In this document: positions 35,530 through 48,310 of the stretch, piece by piece
Layout: every line of letters starts with the position of its first letter
How positions within the stretch are numbered: the first letter of the stretch is position 1
DNA from: Enoplolaimus lenunculus
Taxonomy: Eukaryota > Nematoda > Enoplea > Enoplida > Thoracostomopsidae
NCBI GenBank assembly: GCA_030248215.1
Contig: JASANG010003403.1
Span: forward strand, 124,001-188,000
DNA: 64,000 bases
Direction of reading: 5' to 3'
Position numbers and translations under genes: made by a program
Notes under the pieces: generated by a model
What the model saw: only the letters and a program-made list of their open reading frames with translations
What the model was told of the DNA's origin: nothing
The model's database searches: none

Positions 35530-35837
35530 CGGGCTGCAACCAGAGGTAAAAATACCGGAACAGGAGGTGATCAATACTTGCCGGAGCCGTAGGTGAAGCG
35601 AAATTAGGTAGTATTAATTTGTTAATTTTAGAAAACATTTGTAACGTGTTGTTAAATCGTGTGGTCTTGCTCATTTTTTACGGAATCTTGGCAATTTTTC
35701 CTCTAAACTGCCAAATGTTTAAACAATACGCAACAAAAAGATAACTTTCGTAAAACTATGCAAAATTACGTACAAAAATTGCCAGATTTTCTTGCAAAAA
35801 GTCTACCGGAGCCGGAGGCAAACCTGTTGTACCTTTA
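35530..35837. mobile_element. hAT-1 miniature transposon, diverged copy
   Basis: Starts CGGGCTGCAACCAGAGGT and ends GCAAACCTGTTGTACCTTTA. Flanks GTTGGTAT (35522-35529) and GTTGCTAT (35838-35845) match at 7 of 8 bases. The interior follows the hAT-1 order but is about 50 bp shorter. Confidence 0.75.
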
Positions 35838-37449
35838 GTTGCTATATTTATGGTGTAAAATTAAAATGACACAAATAATAAATAGTCATTAAGTGTACAA
35901 GCCCAAGGGGATAAACAGCAGCAATTGCGCAATTTCTAAACTTTACATACTAGTATGGCAACTCAAATACGATATATAAACCTGCTCTGGAAGACTCAAA
36001 CGAGGCAAAACAATGCAACCAGCTATATCCACACAATTTTGCATCCGTGCAAAGTGAATAAATGCACTGAATTGCTCGAAATAACTAAAGAAGGTTACAA
36101 TTTTACTGAATCAGTCATAGTATCACAGACATTCATAAAAACAAAACAATAAATAATACACTGTTTTTCGTAGTTGCGTTTTAACCACAATACAGCGTTA
36201 AAAGAAAAAGTAACTTCGACTTTCATCACCAACTCTAAACAGGTTTATAAACTATCAGTTCTAGAATTTTACTCTAGTTCTAATTAAGTTTGCATACTTA
36301 TTAAACTTCCTTCATATAAAGTAATATTATACATTCCTCGTTGTTCCACAAGCACAACAAATACCTATTCCTTGTTTTTGTCCGAAAAGTGAAATATTTA
36401 CATTAATTCGGCGGCTTTAAGTAAGTACTTAATCAAACTTAAAGTAAATTCCACGTTCAAAACATTATGTTGGCGGACATATACTGACAGTTCAAGCAAC
36501 TTTAGCGGCATACATTCATTCGGGCCCCACAATTCGTATGCTAAAACCTACATAAGCACAAATCGCATCGTGTGCGGCGCCGCGCGTCACCGTCCGCCAC
36601 CTTTCGGTATCGTACATGAGTAATTTAATATGTTTTCGAAATGGGCATTACTTAATCTTCCGGTTAAAAATTTAGCTGTCAACCAAACAGTTGTAACTCG
36701 GCGACCACGCCCATGTCTATGAACATCCCTGCTCCTTTCCGATTCAAATGATATAAATCTAATTTTGGCTTATTATATCTCCCCCATCTCTACTCTACTA
36801 TACCACCCCCCAAACGAAAATCAATCATAGCGCCGGCAAAAGCTATTATATTATTTACAAGACTACATGCGTCACAACCCAACACATACGCAGTTGCATT
36901 GCATTTAGATCTCACTAGAAGAATAAAATTAGAAAAAATTTCTAAATTCACAAGTATAATAGCCACGATGGTGCAGGCGGGCATAACAAAGCTGCCTAGC
37001 TTCAAGCCTGAAAACGCAAGCACCATGTAGCCTTACATACAGCAGGTGTTTACACAGAAATAACAGAACAAAACATGCTGCACGTATGCGCTGATTATGT
37101 CATTGTATTAATATGTTCAGTTTGCATACATATAAAAACGACAATGTTATCTTTTACGGGCGTAACAATAGCCTATGTATGTATATTGCTAAGCCTAAGC
37201 CTCGGCGGAACGAAAAAAATCTGAAACTAAGGGTCTCAAGTGTATGTAAACATCAGCGTATAGATGTGCCTAAACCTAAAAATATCCAATTTAAAAAGTA
37301 TAACTTTATTTTTCGCTGTCTCTCGGTAAAACCGGACTCCACAAAACATAACATGGGTTCATAAAATGATACCTAAAATAGAAACAATCCAGAAACAAAA
37401 AATTTTGCTATTTCCGAGAAATTTATTTTCAATATCATTTTACACATAT

Positions 37450-37650
37450 GACCCAATGTTAAACTCGCCGCGCGACGCCCGACACCGCCGCACGGCACAA
37501 GTTTTTATTCAAAATTGTCACATGTCTCTGCGCGCCACCAAATAAATTTTGCCTATATTTTTGTTTACAACACATAGTGGCTTACTCAGCGCGCGGTGTC
37601 GTCCGTCGACGCGCAGCAAGTTCCGGCACAGTGAAGTATAGCGCAACTCT
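37450..37650. mobile_element. GCGCTATACTT-family element, inverted relative to 30548
   Basis: CG-rich words (CGCCGCGCGACGCC, GTCGTCCGTCGACGCGC) are enclosed in AT-rich DNA, ending AAGTATAGCGCAACTCT. The left boundary is approximate. Confidence 0.5.
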
Positions 37651-39251
37651 ATTTCTTATAACTTAAACGTAACTTTATTGATACACTAAAATGCTAAAAG
37701 ACGCATTCAGTATAATTAAAGCAGCCAAACTTTTAGCCATAAGGTACTGACTTGCCGCACTGAAACAAACTAAATATATATCTTTACTTTATACCTATTT
37801 CTAAATTAAAACTAAGGCACAAATATACTTCAACGCCGCTGAAAAGCCGCAAAACATTTATAATACATTTTAACCATAAATATAAAAAAACAAAGCAATA
37901 AACAACAAAAATAACCCGAAGATGCAGCAGACCACAAGAACTAGTAAAGTATGCCACAAAATACCAATAAATCGAATCGTATTTAAAAAATCGACAACCA
38001 GAGGTCGACAATAACCTTGCCCAAATCTTCAATTTTGGCCTCGAAAGTTTTTTAAAACGATGAAATATATACATTACTTTTCAACGGCTTTTTAAACATT
38101 TTTATTACATACTTCTATTTTGAAAAATTTCTATCCACAACAATCTAAGCCTAGCGTTGGCGATAGGTAGGCATGACCTAGGCCAACCATTGGCACCTTA
38201 ACCAAGTGCACAAAACAATTCCAGTAAAATGTTGCTAAAATCTTAATTTTTCCATCAAATTTGCAAACTTCTTGCATGCTTCCCTAGCTAAACAAAGTAT
38301 TATTCCGATAATATACCTGTCAAATTCAGATATCAATCTTAAATAGGGAAAACACAGAAACAGTCTAACTTTTTCTAAAATTCATGACAAATATTAATGA
38401 CAAACTACTCTATTTCATAACCAATAAGGCTTCATACATTCGATACAAAACGTTAGCTATGTAATTAAACAATAAATAAAACTGGAATTGTCAAAAATGT
38501 GACCCATAAACGTTTAATTTGACCGTGAATTACTCACCACAGCAGAAACTATCAGCACTAACCAACCCATATAAATCCAGCTACTAAGTCAAACTTAAGA
38601 AAAAACGAGCTTTCCCACCCGGGTCTATCTTACGGTGAAACGAAATCTCTACGTTACTTGTCTGTTAGATTAAAATGGACATTTTCCATCAAGGGAAAGA
38701 AACTAACGAAAACTTGCCTGAGTCCACCACTGGTCACTTTCCAACTCACAAGAATCCCACTAATTATAGGTCTTACATATGTACATATTATAAAACAATT
38801 ATGAATTCAATTACTGCTAAATTAAAGAAACAATATAATATATACATAATATTATACAAATACAATTACCTAAATGCATATAATACCTCAACCAGACAAG
38901 AACAATGCATTTAAAGCAGAAACAAATACTAAAACCTGTACAAAAAACCATATTTCAAAGTCTGACCAATCGGTTCGTCTTAAAATATTCACATCTTACT
39001 GCTGTTGCACTCAACGGGAGATCAAAGTTAAATCAAAACGCTCAAAATCATCACCTCACAGTTAAAATTAAACAAATGCAGAATTTATATCTAACAATTT
39101 TGTCATTTCAAACACCAAAAACCTTTCCAAAACAACAACAAATACATATTCGGAAACGAACGGGTTAGACTGCAAAAGACATCTAAAACTTAATGTATTT
39201 AACATAATCTTATTCATCTCGACACAGGAAATAAATCACCAATATATGTAA

Positions 39252-39655
39252 CAGGGTGCAACCAAAATTCCTGTTCCGATTAGAATTCCGACTCAAAACG
39301 AGTTCCGATTCCGATTGCACAATCAATCGGTATAGGAATGTTGAAATTTTGATTTTAATCTTACTTGTTGTGATACGTTGCATAAAAAAACCTGTATTAT
39401 TTATCTATTAAATTGCTTTCGATGAGTTAGCTTAGCAATAAATTATTGTAGATTACCTTTTACAGAACCAAAAATCATCGTCAACATGTTCATGCAATCT
39501 CTCTGAAAATTGTTGCCAGCCAACAGACACCCTAAATCAACATTATATATTTGTCAATACATATTCCTAGTCACAAAATTTCTAGTTCCGATTCCGGTAT
39601 AAATTTGCTGTTCCGATTCCGATTCCGGCATAATCCAGTTCCGCTTTGCACCCTG
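39252..39655. mobile_element. hAT-2 miniature element (CAGGGTGCAA ends, TTCCGATTCCG core)
   Basis: Starts CAGGGTGCAACC and ends TTCCGCTTTGCACCCTG. Subterminal blocks are repeated CCGATTCCGATTCC words. ATATGTAA lies directly left of the element and again 3 bp beyond the right end, probably the original 8-bp duplication with a small later insertion. A relative is at 50625-51054. Confidence 0.75.
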
Positions 39656-40111
39656 ATAATATGTAAGTACTTTGGTATAAAGCTCGCAAATAACAAATGA
39701 ACCTAAAAATACCCAGAATAATGTCTAATTTAACTTGAAGCAGACAACAAAATCCTTGCCACAATTCACAAATTCGAGGGTCCCAGAGACATCAGTGCGC
39801 TACCAGATAGCAGACATGGGCACCGGAAAATATTTTTCAAATTTTTTGAGTGAAAAAAGAAAAAAATTGTTTGCGACATAATTTTTTCCGGAATAAACAA
39901 CCCAGTCGTACGGTTGAAAACTTTCAAAACAAAATTGTGAAAAATGGATATTTCTATAATTGAACTAGATACTCAAAAAGCTGAACTTTTGCTGTCCAAA
40001 GCAAATTAATACCTAATTTTCCTTGCGGAATTCCAATTTTCAATATAATACCCACATTTCTTAATTAAAGACTTCCGGCAGCACCCTAATTGACTCAGAA
40101 TGATCCATGGT

Positions 40112-43100
40112 TTAATGCTGCGCAGTTCCATTACTTATCTTATCGACATCGCAATCAGGGTCTGTATCCAACGCGCTACATGATCCATCGTGTGATTCGG
40201 CAATTTGTGACTCATCAATTTCCGGCTGCTCATAATGGCGTGGTGTACATTGAGCTATATTGACACGTGTTTGTGACGACAACAGTTGTTCAGCATTGAG
40301 CCACGGCTTAAAGTATGGCCGATGTTTGGCTTTCCATTCTGGATACCGCAGACACACAGCGTGTAATTTTTTCATCATCTACAAAACTCAAGCATAAAAT
40401 GTCGTTAAATAGCAAAATCACTGTAAGCTTGGCTATATAGTACCAAAGACAGGATAAAATAGCCATGAATCCTCGAATGACTGACAAAAATTGATGTGAC
40501 AATCCCCAAATCAGAATCCGCCTATGACTGTTGGCGTGTAGGCACATCAAGGCATCTAATCTACCTTATTCGAGAACAACAAATTCAAATTTGTAACTTT
40601 CCATCCATTTTTGCTAGCAAACTCGGGTGTTACACTGGTTCAACAAGTCTAGCTGAGTTGGTTAGTGTGCCTCAGATTGTTACACTCTAATCAAAAGACC
40701 ACAAACGAGCAAAACAAAAATATAGAAATATAATTCTTAAACTTAAAAATAAAAAAGAAAACTAACTTTAGGCGTTACCATCTGTGTAAGTCGATTAACG
40801 ACCCAATTTGGCAGCGTTCCTAAAGTGCACAACGAAAGAAACTTATGCATAAGTTGCTGAATACGTTTTTGTTCCGGAGAAAAAAATCAACTTCAAACTG
40901 TGACAAATACTAGATCTTCGCATGCTTCTGACAGTCCCACAACTGCAAATCTTTCATAGGCTTTTTTCATAATAGGTTTGAACCACAACAATCCCTAACG
41001 CTACATAATCACTAACCTTTTGGATCAGACTGTGTAATATATGTAACTTGACACGACGTTGAAGACAACGGCCTCACCAAATAGCCAGTTAAATAAGAAA
41101 GCGCTCGTATAACATTTTTTCGTGGGGGGTAATCCTAAAATACCACGTGTATTTGAGACAACAAATACAAACTGAATATCTCACCCTAAGACAAAACTTA
41201 CTTGTTAGTTCCACAAATCTATGATGACGCCATTAATCTTTAGCTGCGACAAGTAAAAAGATATACAAATCAAAAATCGCTAGTGACCAAATTTAATATA
41301 AAAACTTTAATTATTATTACTCAAGGAAACATTATTTTTCAAACGATATTACCGATGCAGATGAGATGGGGGATAACTCTGTATTCTTTAAAATCAGAAA
41401 AAAGCAAAAGCAATCGAAAAACTCCTACAAAAGCCAAAAATAGTTTTTTGCACACATCAAAAACTCGTCAAACAGCGATATTTGCATTTTAGTAAAATAA
41501 ATTCTGTCTCAAAATCTGCAACCTGCGCTCAATGCTAGTACTAACATCATGACAAACGGAATGGTTGAAAATCATAAATTCTGTCGGCGTTGCCAGCCAC
41601 GAGCGTTGCAAAACGAAATCACGATTTCTAAAAGGCGCTGGACTCTTCACTGAAATTAATATACATTCAACGGTGTTATGGTAATGCATATATAGAAACA
41701 AACCGCACCGGAAGTTGTATTCCCAACATATAAACATATACGTATTATATACTATTACCATATATATGTAGTTAATCAAAGTTATTTAATAGTAATACGT
41801 ACTCAAAGTAATGTTTGCAAGTGAAACAAAACTAAAGATCAACCAGTAATAAAAGTGAAGGTTTTCAAATATCAATGATAAATCCAATATTTATAGATCT
41901 GCCCATCAGATATCTAAAAAGCTTCCTGGACTTTGGTTAGCTTAACCAACGTACAACAAAGCGAAGCTATTTTTTATTATAAATATTGAAACTTTTGACA
42001 TGCGGATGCATGGATGCTTAAAATGCTGAGGCGTGTGAATTGCCTACATAGTCAGCAGCAGCAAAAAACCACGAAAAAACTAAACCCAAAAACATGTAGT
42101 AAAAATGTTGAGGTTAGCTGAAGCTGAGCGAGAAGCAGCGGGGCTCAGTAGTACAGCTCCGGATTGAAAATACGTAGGTCACAGTATCGAAGAGTCGTCA
42201 GAACGCCGCTCATTTTCACGTGCAAACACTCAGAACATAAACAGTCGTACCATTCTGCCCAACTTATGACAAAATTAATTTCAAAAAGGCATACATAAAT
42301 AATAAGAGACGTCGTTATTCGGATTGAGACATCCGATATCTTCGCATTCAAGCATGAATCGGTCCCAGTGCTTGCGATAGTCAGGATCGTGCAAAACGTC
42401 GTAGGCACATTCAGCACTCACATCATTAAACTGTGTCTGCGCCTATAATTTGATATTTATATGCTTTTCATCTAAATCGTGTGAGGATACGTTGGTGACA
42501 TGGACCCTTTCATGTGAAATGAAATTATTCGAATTGTATGGTCGGAACGACATATATTACGTAGAAGTTTTCTCAAAGGTAAGACCACGCCATTAATCGA
42601 TCCTAACCGAATCTATTGCGTTCTAGTTGTACTTAGTTTCATTTTTTGAACAAATTGGCAGTTATACAGTCACAAATTGTAAAATATATTGAAGTTAAAT
42701 TACAAATGTCCCACAAGCAAAATTTTAGCAATTAATTACGTACATTTTACAAAACCACGAGTCAAAAATGCTACCACTACGCGACGCGGTCGATTATAAC
42801 TTCAATTTCGGTTCGACATACGTGCACATGTATTAATTTTCCTTTATATACACAATTACCGACTACAAATACCGAAATGTAACAACATTTTTGAGTTTTA
42901 AATGTTGTTTAAATTCAGAACGTTTTGGTTGCACCCAAGAAGAGCCAGACCTGCAGCCAACAATCTAGGATAAAAGTCTATTAAACTGCAACATATATTT
43001 AGATGTATCTGAATGTAACCTTCAGAAATTTACGGAGATGACAGCCCGTTAAAACGTACTTTAATCATATTAAACCGCGTATCAAGCGTTGTTTTGGTCC

Positions 43101-43215
43101 AAACTTGAGAATACTTTTTCGAAAACACTAACTGCCAGTCATCATTTTCATCGCATAAAGTCTTCAACTTTTTAAAATCACTGTCTTCCGCAACTCTGAC
43201 CACATTCAGCTCCAT
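40112..43215 (-). CDS. STARD10: STARD10-type START-domain phospholipid transfer protein
   Basis: STARD10 carries phosphatidylcholine and phosphatidylethanolamine between membranes. Six minus-strand exons: 43215-43060, 42442-42295, 41649-41546, 41134-41017, 40819-40767 and 40378-40112. Phases match at all five joins and give 281 residues (human about 291). In order: DFKKLKTLC near the N-terminus; [55 protein letters not shown] joined across an intron to TLPNWVVN; then [16 protein letters not shown]; then the acidic tail with IDESQIAES, where the human protein has IDESAVAES. The START domain covers roughly residues 5-220. Exon 5 is only 53 bp. Met at 43215 is the first in frame; the frame stays open upstream, so an extra 5' coding exon is possible. 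Confidence 0.95.
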
Positions 43216-43517
43216 TGCTTGTAAACTTCCGTTATGATGAAGAATGTTGATTGAGCAATTATATATCTTATCTAGTCAGAAACAATAGTCGCTAGAAGAG
43301 AGTTACTATGCTAAATTGATCATTCTGAAAACTAGTGCATTTACCGCAGAGTAAAGCATACTCAAATAAAAAAATCGCAGAAACTCTTAATCTCTTTTCC
43401 CAAAAAATTTTTACAGAAGAAACTTTATAAATTACAATTAAAGCTAGCTAAATAATTATAGAGAATTGTTTTGTTAAAATAGCTGTAATTTGAACTGTTG
43501 TGCGTTGCAACACAATA

Positions 43518-43951
43518 CTGTAGTGACCCAAATAAGAGGGGGGACTGATATTTATTTGGCCGCTCCAGCGGGTATCCCCTTGTTATTCGGTTACGGACTG
43601 TTATTTATTTTAAACCCACGCTCCGCCGCCCTTCGTTACAGATATATATCCGGTACTGCAATTATCCGTTAAATTAAACGTTTGTTTGTCTTGTGTCAAT
43701 AGCATGAGCGATAATTCACGGTTATACTTAGGAATGTACTTTCAAAATTCAGTACGCTTTAAAGTTTCGAACTCAAGTTATTTTTCCTGGAGTCATTTAT
43801 GCGCTACAATTAGGGTTATTTGAATTTATGGACTCTAATTAGGGTTTAGGGACTCTATTCCCTTACGGACTCCTTTAGGGATACGGACTCCTATTGATTC
43901 GTACTCAAAATGGGGACCCCCTCTTATTACCCCCTATTCTAGTCAAAACAG
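43518..43951. mobile_element. Mariner-like miniature element with TA duplication
   Basis: The 434-bp element is TA-flanked, starting CTGTAGTGACCCAAATAAG and ending near TAGTCAAAACAG (a decayed inverted repeat). Paralogues are at 55884-56310, 20074-20735 and, truncated, at 12555-12744. No transposase. Confidence 0.85.
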
Positions 43952-44284
43952 TACTTAATTACTGTAGGTTAATTCAATTTTTTCTAAACAGGACGTCCAA
44001 TTCATGGCCCGTTACAGCATTTTTGGAATGTGCTTTGTACCGGAAATGCGTGAATTGCTACTTCGCATACGCCTTTGAAGCTTGTTAAAAACGCCCCTTC
44101 TGATTGCATACAACGATGTTTTAAAACGTAACGAATTTTCGCTTCTCGTTAGCTCTTGCTATTATTTCATGGTTCTATTTTGACTAGCAGTTTTATTTTT
44201 TGCAACCCTTTTCAAAACCACAGTTTTTTGCGCTGTCCGTACAGGGGTGCTGCAACCTCCTCCCCCTAAGCTTTTCCTTTTTCC

Positions 44285-44605
44285 TTATTTTGGGCCCTGC
44301 TGTCCCTCTATCTCAAATGTCCTGCTATACCAATTGTCCCGCTGTCCCAGTGTCTCACTGTTGTAGCTGCCCCTTCGATATCGCTCTTATCTGTCCCGCT
44401 GTCCCAAGTGTCCGACTGTCCCAACTTTTCCAACTGTCCCTATTGTTCCGCCGTCCCTACAAGCCCGCAGTTACAACTGTCTCGCTGTGTTAACTATCCC
44501 AACTGACCCGCTGTGCCATCTGTCCCAGCTCTCCTAACTGTTTCGCTGTCCCAACTGTTCCAGCCGTCCAACTATCCCAACTGTCCCAAGCCAACTGTCC
44601 CAACT
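44285..44605. repeat. CTGTCCC minisatellite array, first block
   Basis: Imperfect tandem copies of an 8-bp unit, alternating CGCTGTCC and AACTGTCC variants. Open frames across it, repeating Cys/Pro/Leu/Ser words in several phases, are by-products of the repeat. Confidence 0.92.
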
Positions 44606-44852
44606 GTCGGCTCATGTAAAAGACAAGGGGTGGAAAGTTTTTCTGCGGGACTAGAAAAATAACGTTAAAGCTGCGGGACACAGATTGTCCCATTTTGATT
44701 TGACGTCAACGTTCAAATTCGAGCACTCATATCGGATGAACAGACAAAACTCGAATGTCACTTGACATTTTTACTTACAAACCACCGCTCTCAAGAAAAC
44801 AATGTGTACAAGAGCTGGTATGTCACACGATAGCCAATGACATTTATCCGAA

Positions 44853-45175
44853 TAACATATGATATTCCAAAATTACAGCGAATATCATATGATATTCAAC
44901 GGGACAGTGTAATTTTCGGTTGCTAATAGATTAATGGAAAGTCGGACGGCAGAGACACAGATGTGCTTAAAATACCAAATACACGTCTTAACAGCCATTT
45001 CCGACACAGAATCGATTAGAGAAACAGTGTCATAATTCAAAAATTCAAATTTCAAATTCTAGTATCATATGATATTCAACAGGACAATTTGGGTATGTTA
45101 CCTCAAGTATGCAGGGATTTGAAAATATATCATATGATATTTGCTGACAAAACGTCGAATATCATTTGATATTGA
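44853..45175. repeat. Five dispersed copies of the palindrome ATATCATATGATAT
   Basis: Copies start near 44853, 44881, 45061, 45127 and 45158. The copy at 44881-44896 is a perfect 16-bp palindrome. Two are directly followed by CAACGGGACA or CAACAGGACA and two others by CTGACA or GAGGGACA, linking them to the GGGACA (reverse of TGTCCC) minisatellite on both sides. Confidence 0.85.
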
Positions 45176-45349
45176 GGGACAAAATATCACCAACACATCG
45201 TTATAGCAGACAAATACGACTTTAGCAGACAAAATGTTACCCAATAGGCTAATAGGGACAAAACAAGTCCCAAGCTGCCCCGGTCATAACCTGAACCTCG
45301 CATTAGGCTTAGGCTTAGTAATATGACTATAATACACTTCCGTTCCTGT

Positions 45350-46260
45350 TCATCATATTGGCCCAAGCGTCCCATCTGTTCCGCTGCCTTAACTGTCCTA
45401 ACTTTCCCTCTGCCTGAACTGTCCCAACCGTAATTGCAACCACGACAACTCACAGATTGTTGGCAAAATCAATCCATTCGGAATTGTATTGCTAATTTTT
45501 ATCACTTTTATGTCCGAGGTCTCGCCCACATCCGTCGCTCAGTATACCCAACAGACACTAGCGAAACCCGGGCAAAGGTCTAAAATTGTCTTCAAGCTAT
45601 TAATTCGGTTGGACGTTTTGCATGGGAACGTTTTATTTTTATTTATATTTTCTACGACAGACTGACATGTATGAAAAGGCAAGTACTTGAGATTTGAAAC
45701 AACAATATCGTTTGTTTGACGTATTGTTTTGTGCTCCAAAAACTATAAAGTTTGTTGGCCCAGCCCTAAAAACCAGGTCGGTTCCTACCCTGGTCCCAAC
45801 TATCCCAACTTGCCAACGGTCCAACTGTCCAAATTCCCCAACAGTCTCAATTGTCCGGCTGTCGCAACTGTCACAACTGTCCAACTGTCCTGCTGTGCTG
45901 TCCCGACTGCGACAACTGATCCGCTCTTTCAACTGTTCCAGCTGTCCCGCTATCTCACTGTCCCGCTGTCCCGTTATCCAAACTGTCCAACTGTTACAAC
46001 TGTCCCAACTGTCGCGCTGTCCCAACTCTCCAACTGTCCAACTGTCCCATGACCAGCTGTCCAACTGTCGAGCTGTCCCAACTGTCTCAACTGTTCCTAC
46101 TCTCCCGCTGTCCCAAGCCCAACTGTCCGCCCCGCTATCCGAACTGTCCCAACTATCCCGCTGTCCGAATTGTCCCAAGTGTCCCGCTGTCCCAACTCCC
46201 GCTGTCACAACAGTTCCACTGTCCCATCTATCCCACTGTCCGACCGCACTGTCCAATTAT
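45350..46260. repeat. CTGTCCC minisatellite array, later blocks
   Basis: A short block lies at 45360-45435 and a long block at 45780-46260, with the same CGCTGTCC/AACTGTCC alternation. A TTAGGC-core (hAT-5-like) fragment lies just before, at about 45295-45368, ending CCTGTTCATCATATTGGCCC. Confidence 0.92.
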
Positions 46261-47790
46261 ATTTGTTGTGTGTACTGGTACATTGCTGTCCTGGGAAAAC
46301 GGAACGGCCTTAAGGGTAACATTGGCCGAGGAAGTGCACGTAAAAATCTGCACCATTTCGACAACGTTCAGCTCAAAATGACCGAACCGGAAAGTCTCTG
46401 CTTTTTCAAGCTCAAAATCTAAGCGCGAAAATTTCAATTTTTCTAAATTCAAAGAAATGTTGGAGATGTATTCAGAAATAGCTATTAAAAGGCTCTTGCC
46501 GAGTTGGTTGTGCATTGGGTCAGCCAGCAGACAAATTCCTTTGAGAACTGTGCATCACAGCGCCACGTTGCCACTGAAGATGCTCATTTTCATTTTTCAT
46601 CCGTGCATGTTTCTCTGTCTTTCGGTTGCCCCATCGAGTCGGCCCCCTCCCCCGAAAACGCATCTATGATAATGTTTAATATATCGGCGAGTTTTATTTA
46701 TTACTTCTATTATTTATGTTTATTACTCTTTCTGTGCGACCAGTTCTCTTTAACGTTCCTATTATATACGCTGTATATTCGTTTTGATTAACTGTTAACG
46801 TTTCATTCAAAACGATTTTTCTACTTTCTTGAGAATATAACAAAATTTTACCGGTTCCGGCTTTTAGGTGACTGGACCGCGTCGAAAATATGACACCTCA
46901 TTGCTTTCAAACAGCATACATTGAAACGTTTTTGCAAAATTCAATTAAGCTAAAGACGAAACACTAAGCTAATGTATAGCGAAAACTGCGGTAAACGATT
47001 GCCTGTTTTCCATCGTTTTTTCAGAACAGTGTCAATGTATAAAAAAGGGATTTTGGTTGCAAAATGCAAAAAGCGGTTTTTATATTCTGATACCACTCCT
47101 AATTTCTACCTTTAGACTTGATTTTGTAACACGTAGGCCTAAAATTTGCAAGCTGAACACCTGAGACAACTTTTATTTGACCAGTTTTCAGCATAATTAC
47201 TTGTAATTTTCATATTTTTCATGGTCAAATCTAAATTTTCTACAATCAAAAACAGACTTAACTTTAGAGTGTAGTTTTTCCGAAAAAAATTGACTAGATC
47301 CGTTATGTTTTTTAATATCTACCGAAAGCGCAGTTCGTTAATAAGAATGCCTTTCCAATCCCTATTCCAAATCCCTTTTAACAGTTAACTCGTCATAAAA
47401 TTTTTGTGTAAAAAAATACATAAGCGAAAATTGGACAATGTGAAATTTTGTAAAGACGACAAGACAAGGACAAGGTGTGAAAATTTATAAGCTCGCTTCC
47501 GGCGATAGCGATTTGGTAACGTACGGCGTCTATTAAGCAGCAATCGGGACAGTTTAAAATTCGAAAAACGTTAATCTTTTAGCTACCTATATACGAAATT
47601 TAAAAAAATTATTTTTTTCAATCTGGAATCAAACATTGATAGTGGCCTGGATTTCAAAAAATTATTGAAAAACTGTCAAACAGGGCTAAGTTTAAAGCGG
47701 CGTTGATTCTGATGTACGATTAGCTCGGTTTCACATTGTATGTGAGTGCAGTAAACAACTACAACTAGAAACGCATTATATGAGCCATTG

Positions 47791-47946
47791 ATGAACAATT
47801 TGCATCACAAACTCTTCAACTAGACTGTGATGGTAGGGCGACAGTATCGCCAAGGACACTCTTTCGATCATTCCTTGGTTCTGAAGGATGGGAACACTTG
47901 TTCAAATCAAATGGATATATTTGGACTCTAGGGGGAGGTAGGCATT
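47791..47946 (+). CDS. Possible orphan exon, product unknown
   Basis: About 50 codons stay open from a possible acceptor (ATATGAG at 47784-47790) to a TGA at 47946, with a possible donor GGAG/GTAGGC shortly before. The translation includes FASQTLQLDCDG and FRSFLGSEGWEHLFK, a balanced composition with Trp, Asp and Glu unlike AT-driven noise, and local GC content is higher than its flanks. I recognise no family. It could be an exon of an unseen gene or part of a mobile element. Confidence 0.22.
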
Positions 47947-48184
47947 GAGCGTAATAAATTTAGACAATTAATGGTTTAGCAATCGAATATATGACATATC
48001 AGTTTAACTGACTGCATGCTGTATATGCGTATACATTTTGCAATTTCTCCATTGTGTGATCTGCGCTCGCTCTTGCTTCCCCGTACACAGGCTGATTAAT
48101 TGTTATTGCGATGTATGTGAATACTCTATTTTTAAATACATTTTAACAATTATGCTGCTTACTCTCGTGAATTGGCTATATTCA

Positions 48185-48310
48185 GTTACAGTCGAACGTT
48201 TGCCTCCGGTTCCGGCAGAAAATTGACCGCCGGCTCCGGTAATATATCTGCTGGAAATTTCGGCAGTTTCGGTATTGTGAAATTTTTCATGTGTTTTTTT
48301 CGAAAATTGT
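48185..48310. mobile_element. hAT-1-like fragment
   Basis: TTTGCCTCCGGTTCCGGCAG, GCCGGCTCCGGTAA and GAAATTTCGGCAGTTTCGG match the end region of hAT-1 elements in reverse order. No intact termini. Confidence 0.45.

Larger units (their letters stand above)
26876..40111. other. Long intergenic region without recognised genes
   Basis: About 13 kb. I see no exon I can name. Besides listed elements it contains: a diverged repeat block present near 27650-27950, 28640-28920 and 31310-31450 (TTACAAGACCCATC-like words); an 18-bp direct duplication near 27826-27862; a C14 run near 29291; a 20-bp duplication near 30830-30865; AT-rich low-complexity DNA at 33660-34200; and degenerate CCTAAGCC words near 29600 and 37190. 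Confidence 0.5.

Noticed and set aside
36790-37026. Hydrophobic 78-codon minus-strand frame and an opposing open plus-strand frame
   Set aside because: Both strands are open and neither shows a family motif or splice context. I could not choose between them.
45639-46422. Long open frames on both strands (up to 242 codons) rich in Cys/Pro/Leu/Ser or Trp/Asp/Ser
   Set aside because: They are translations of the CTGTCCC minisatellite, open in several phases and both strands. The repeat unit simply lacks stop codons.
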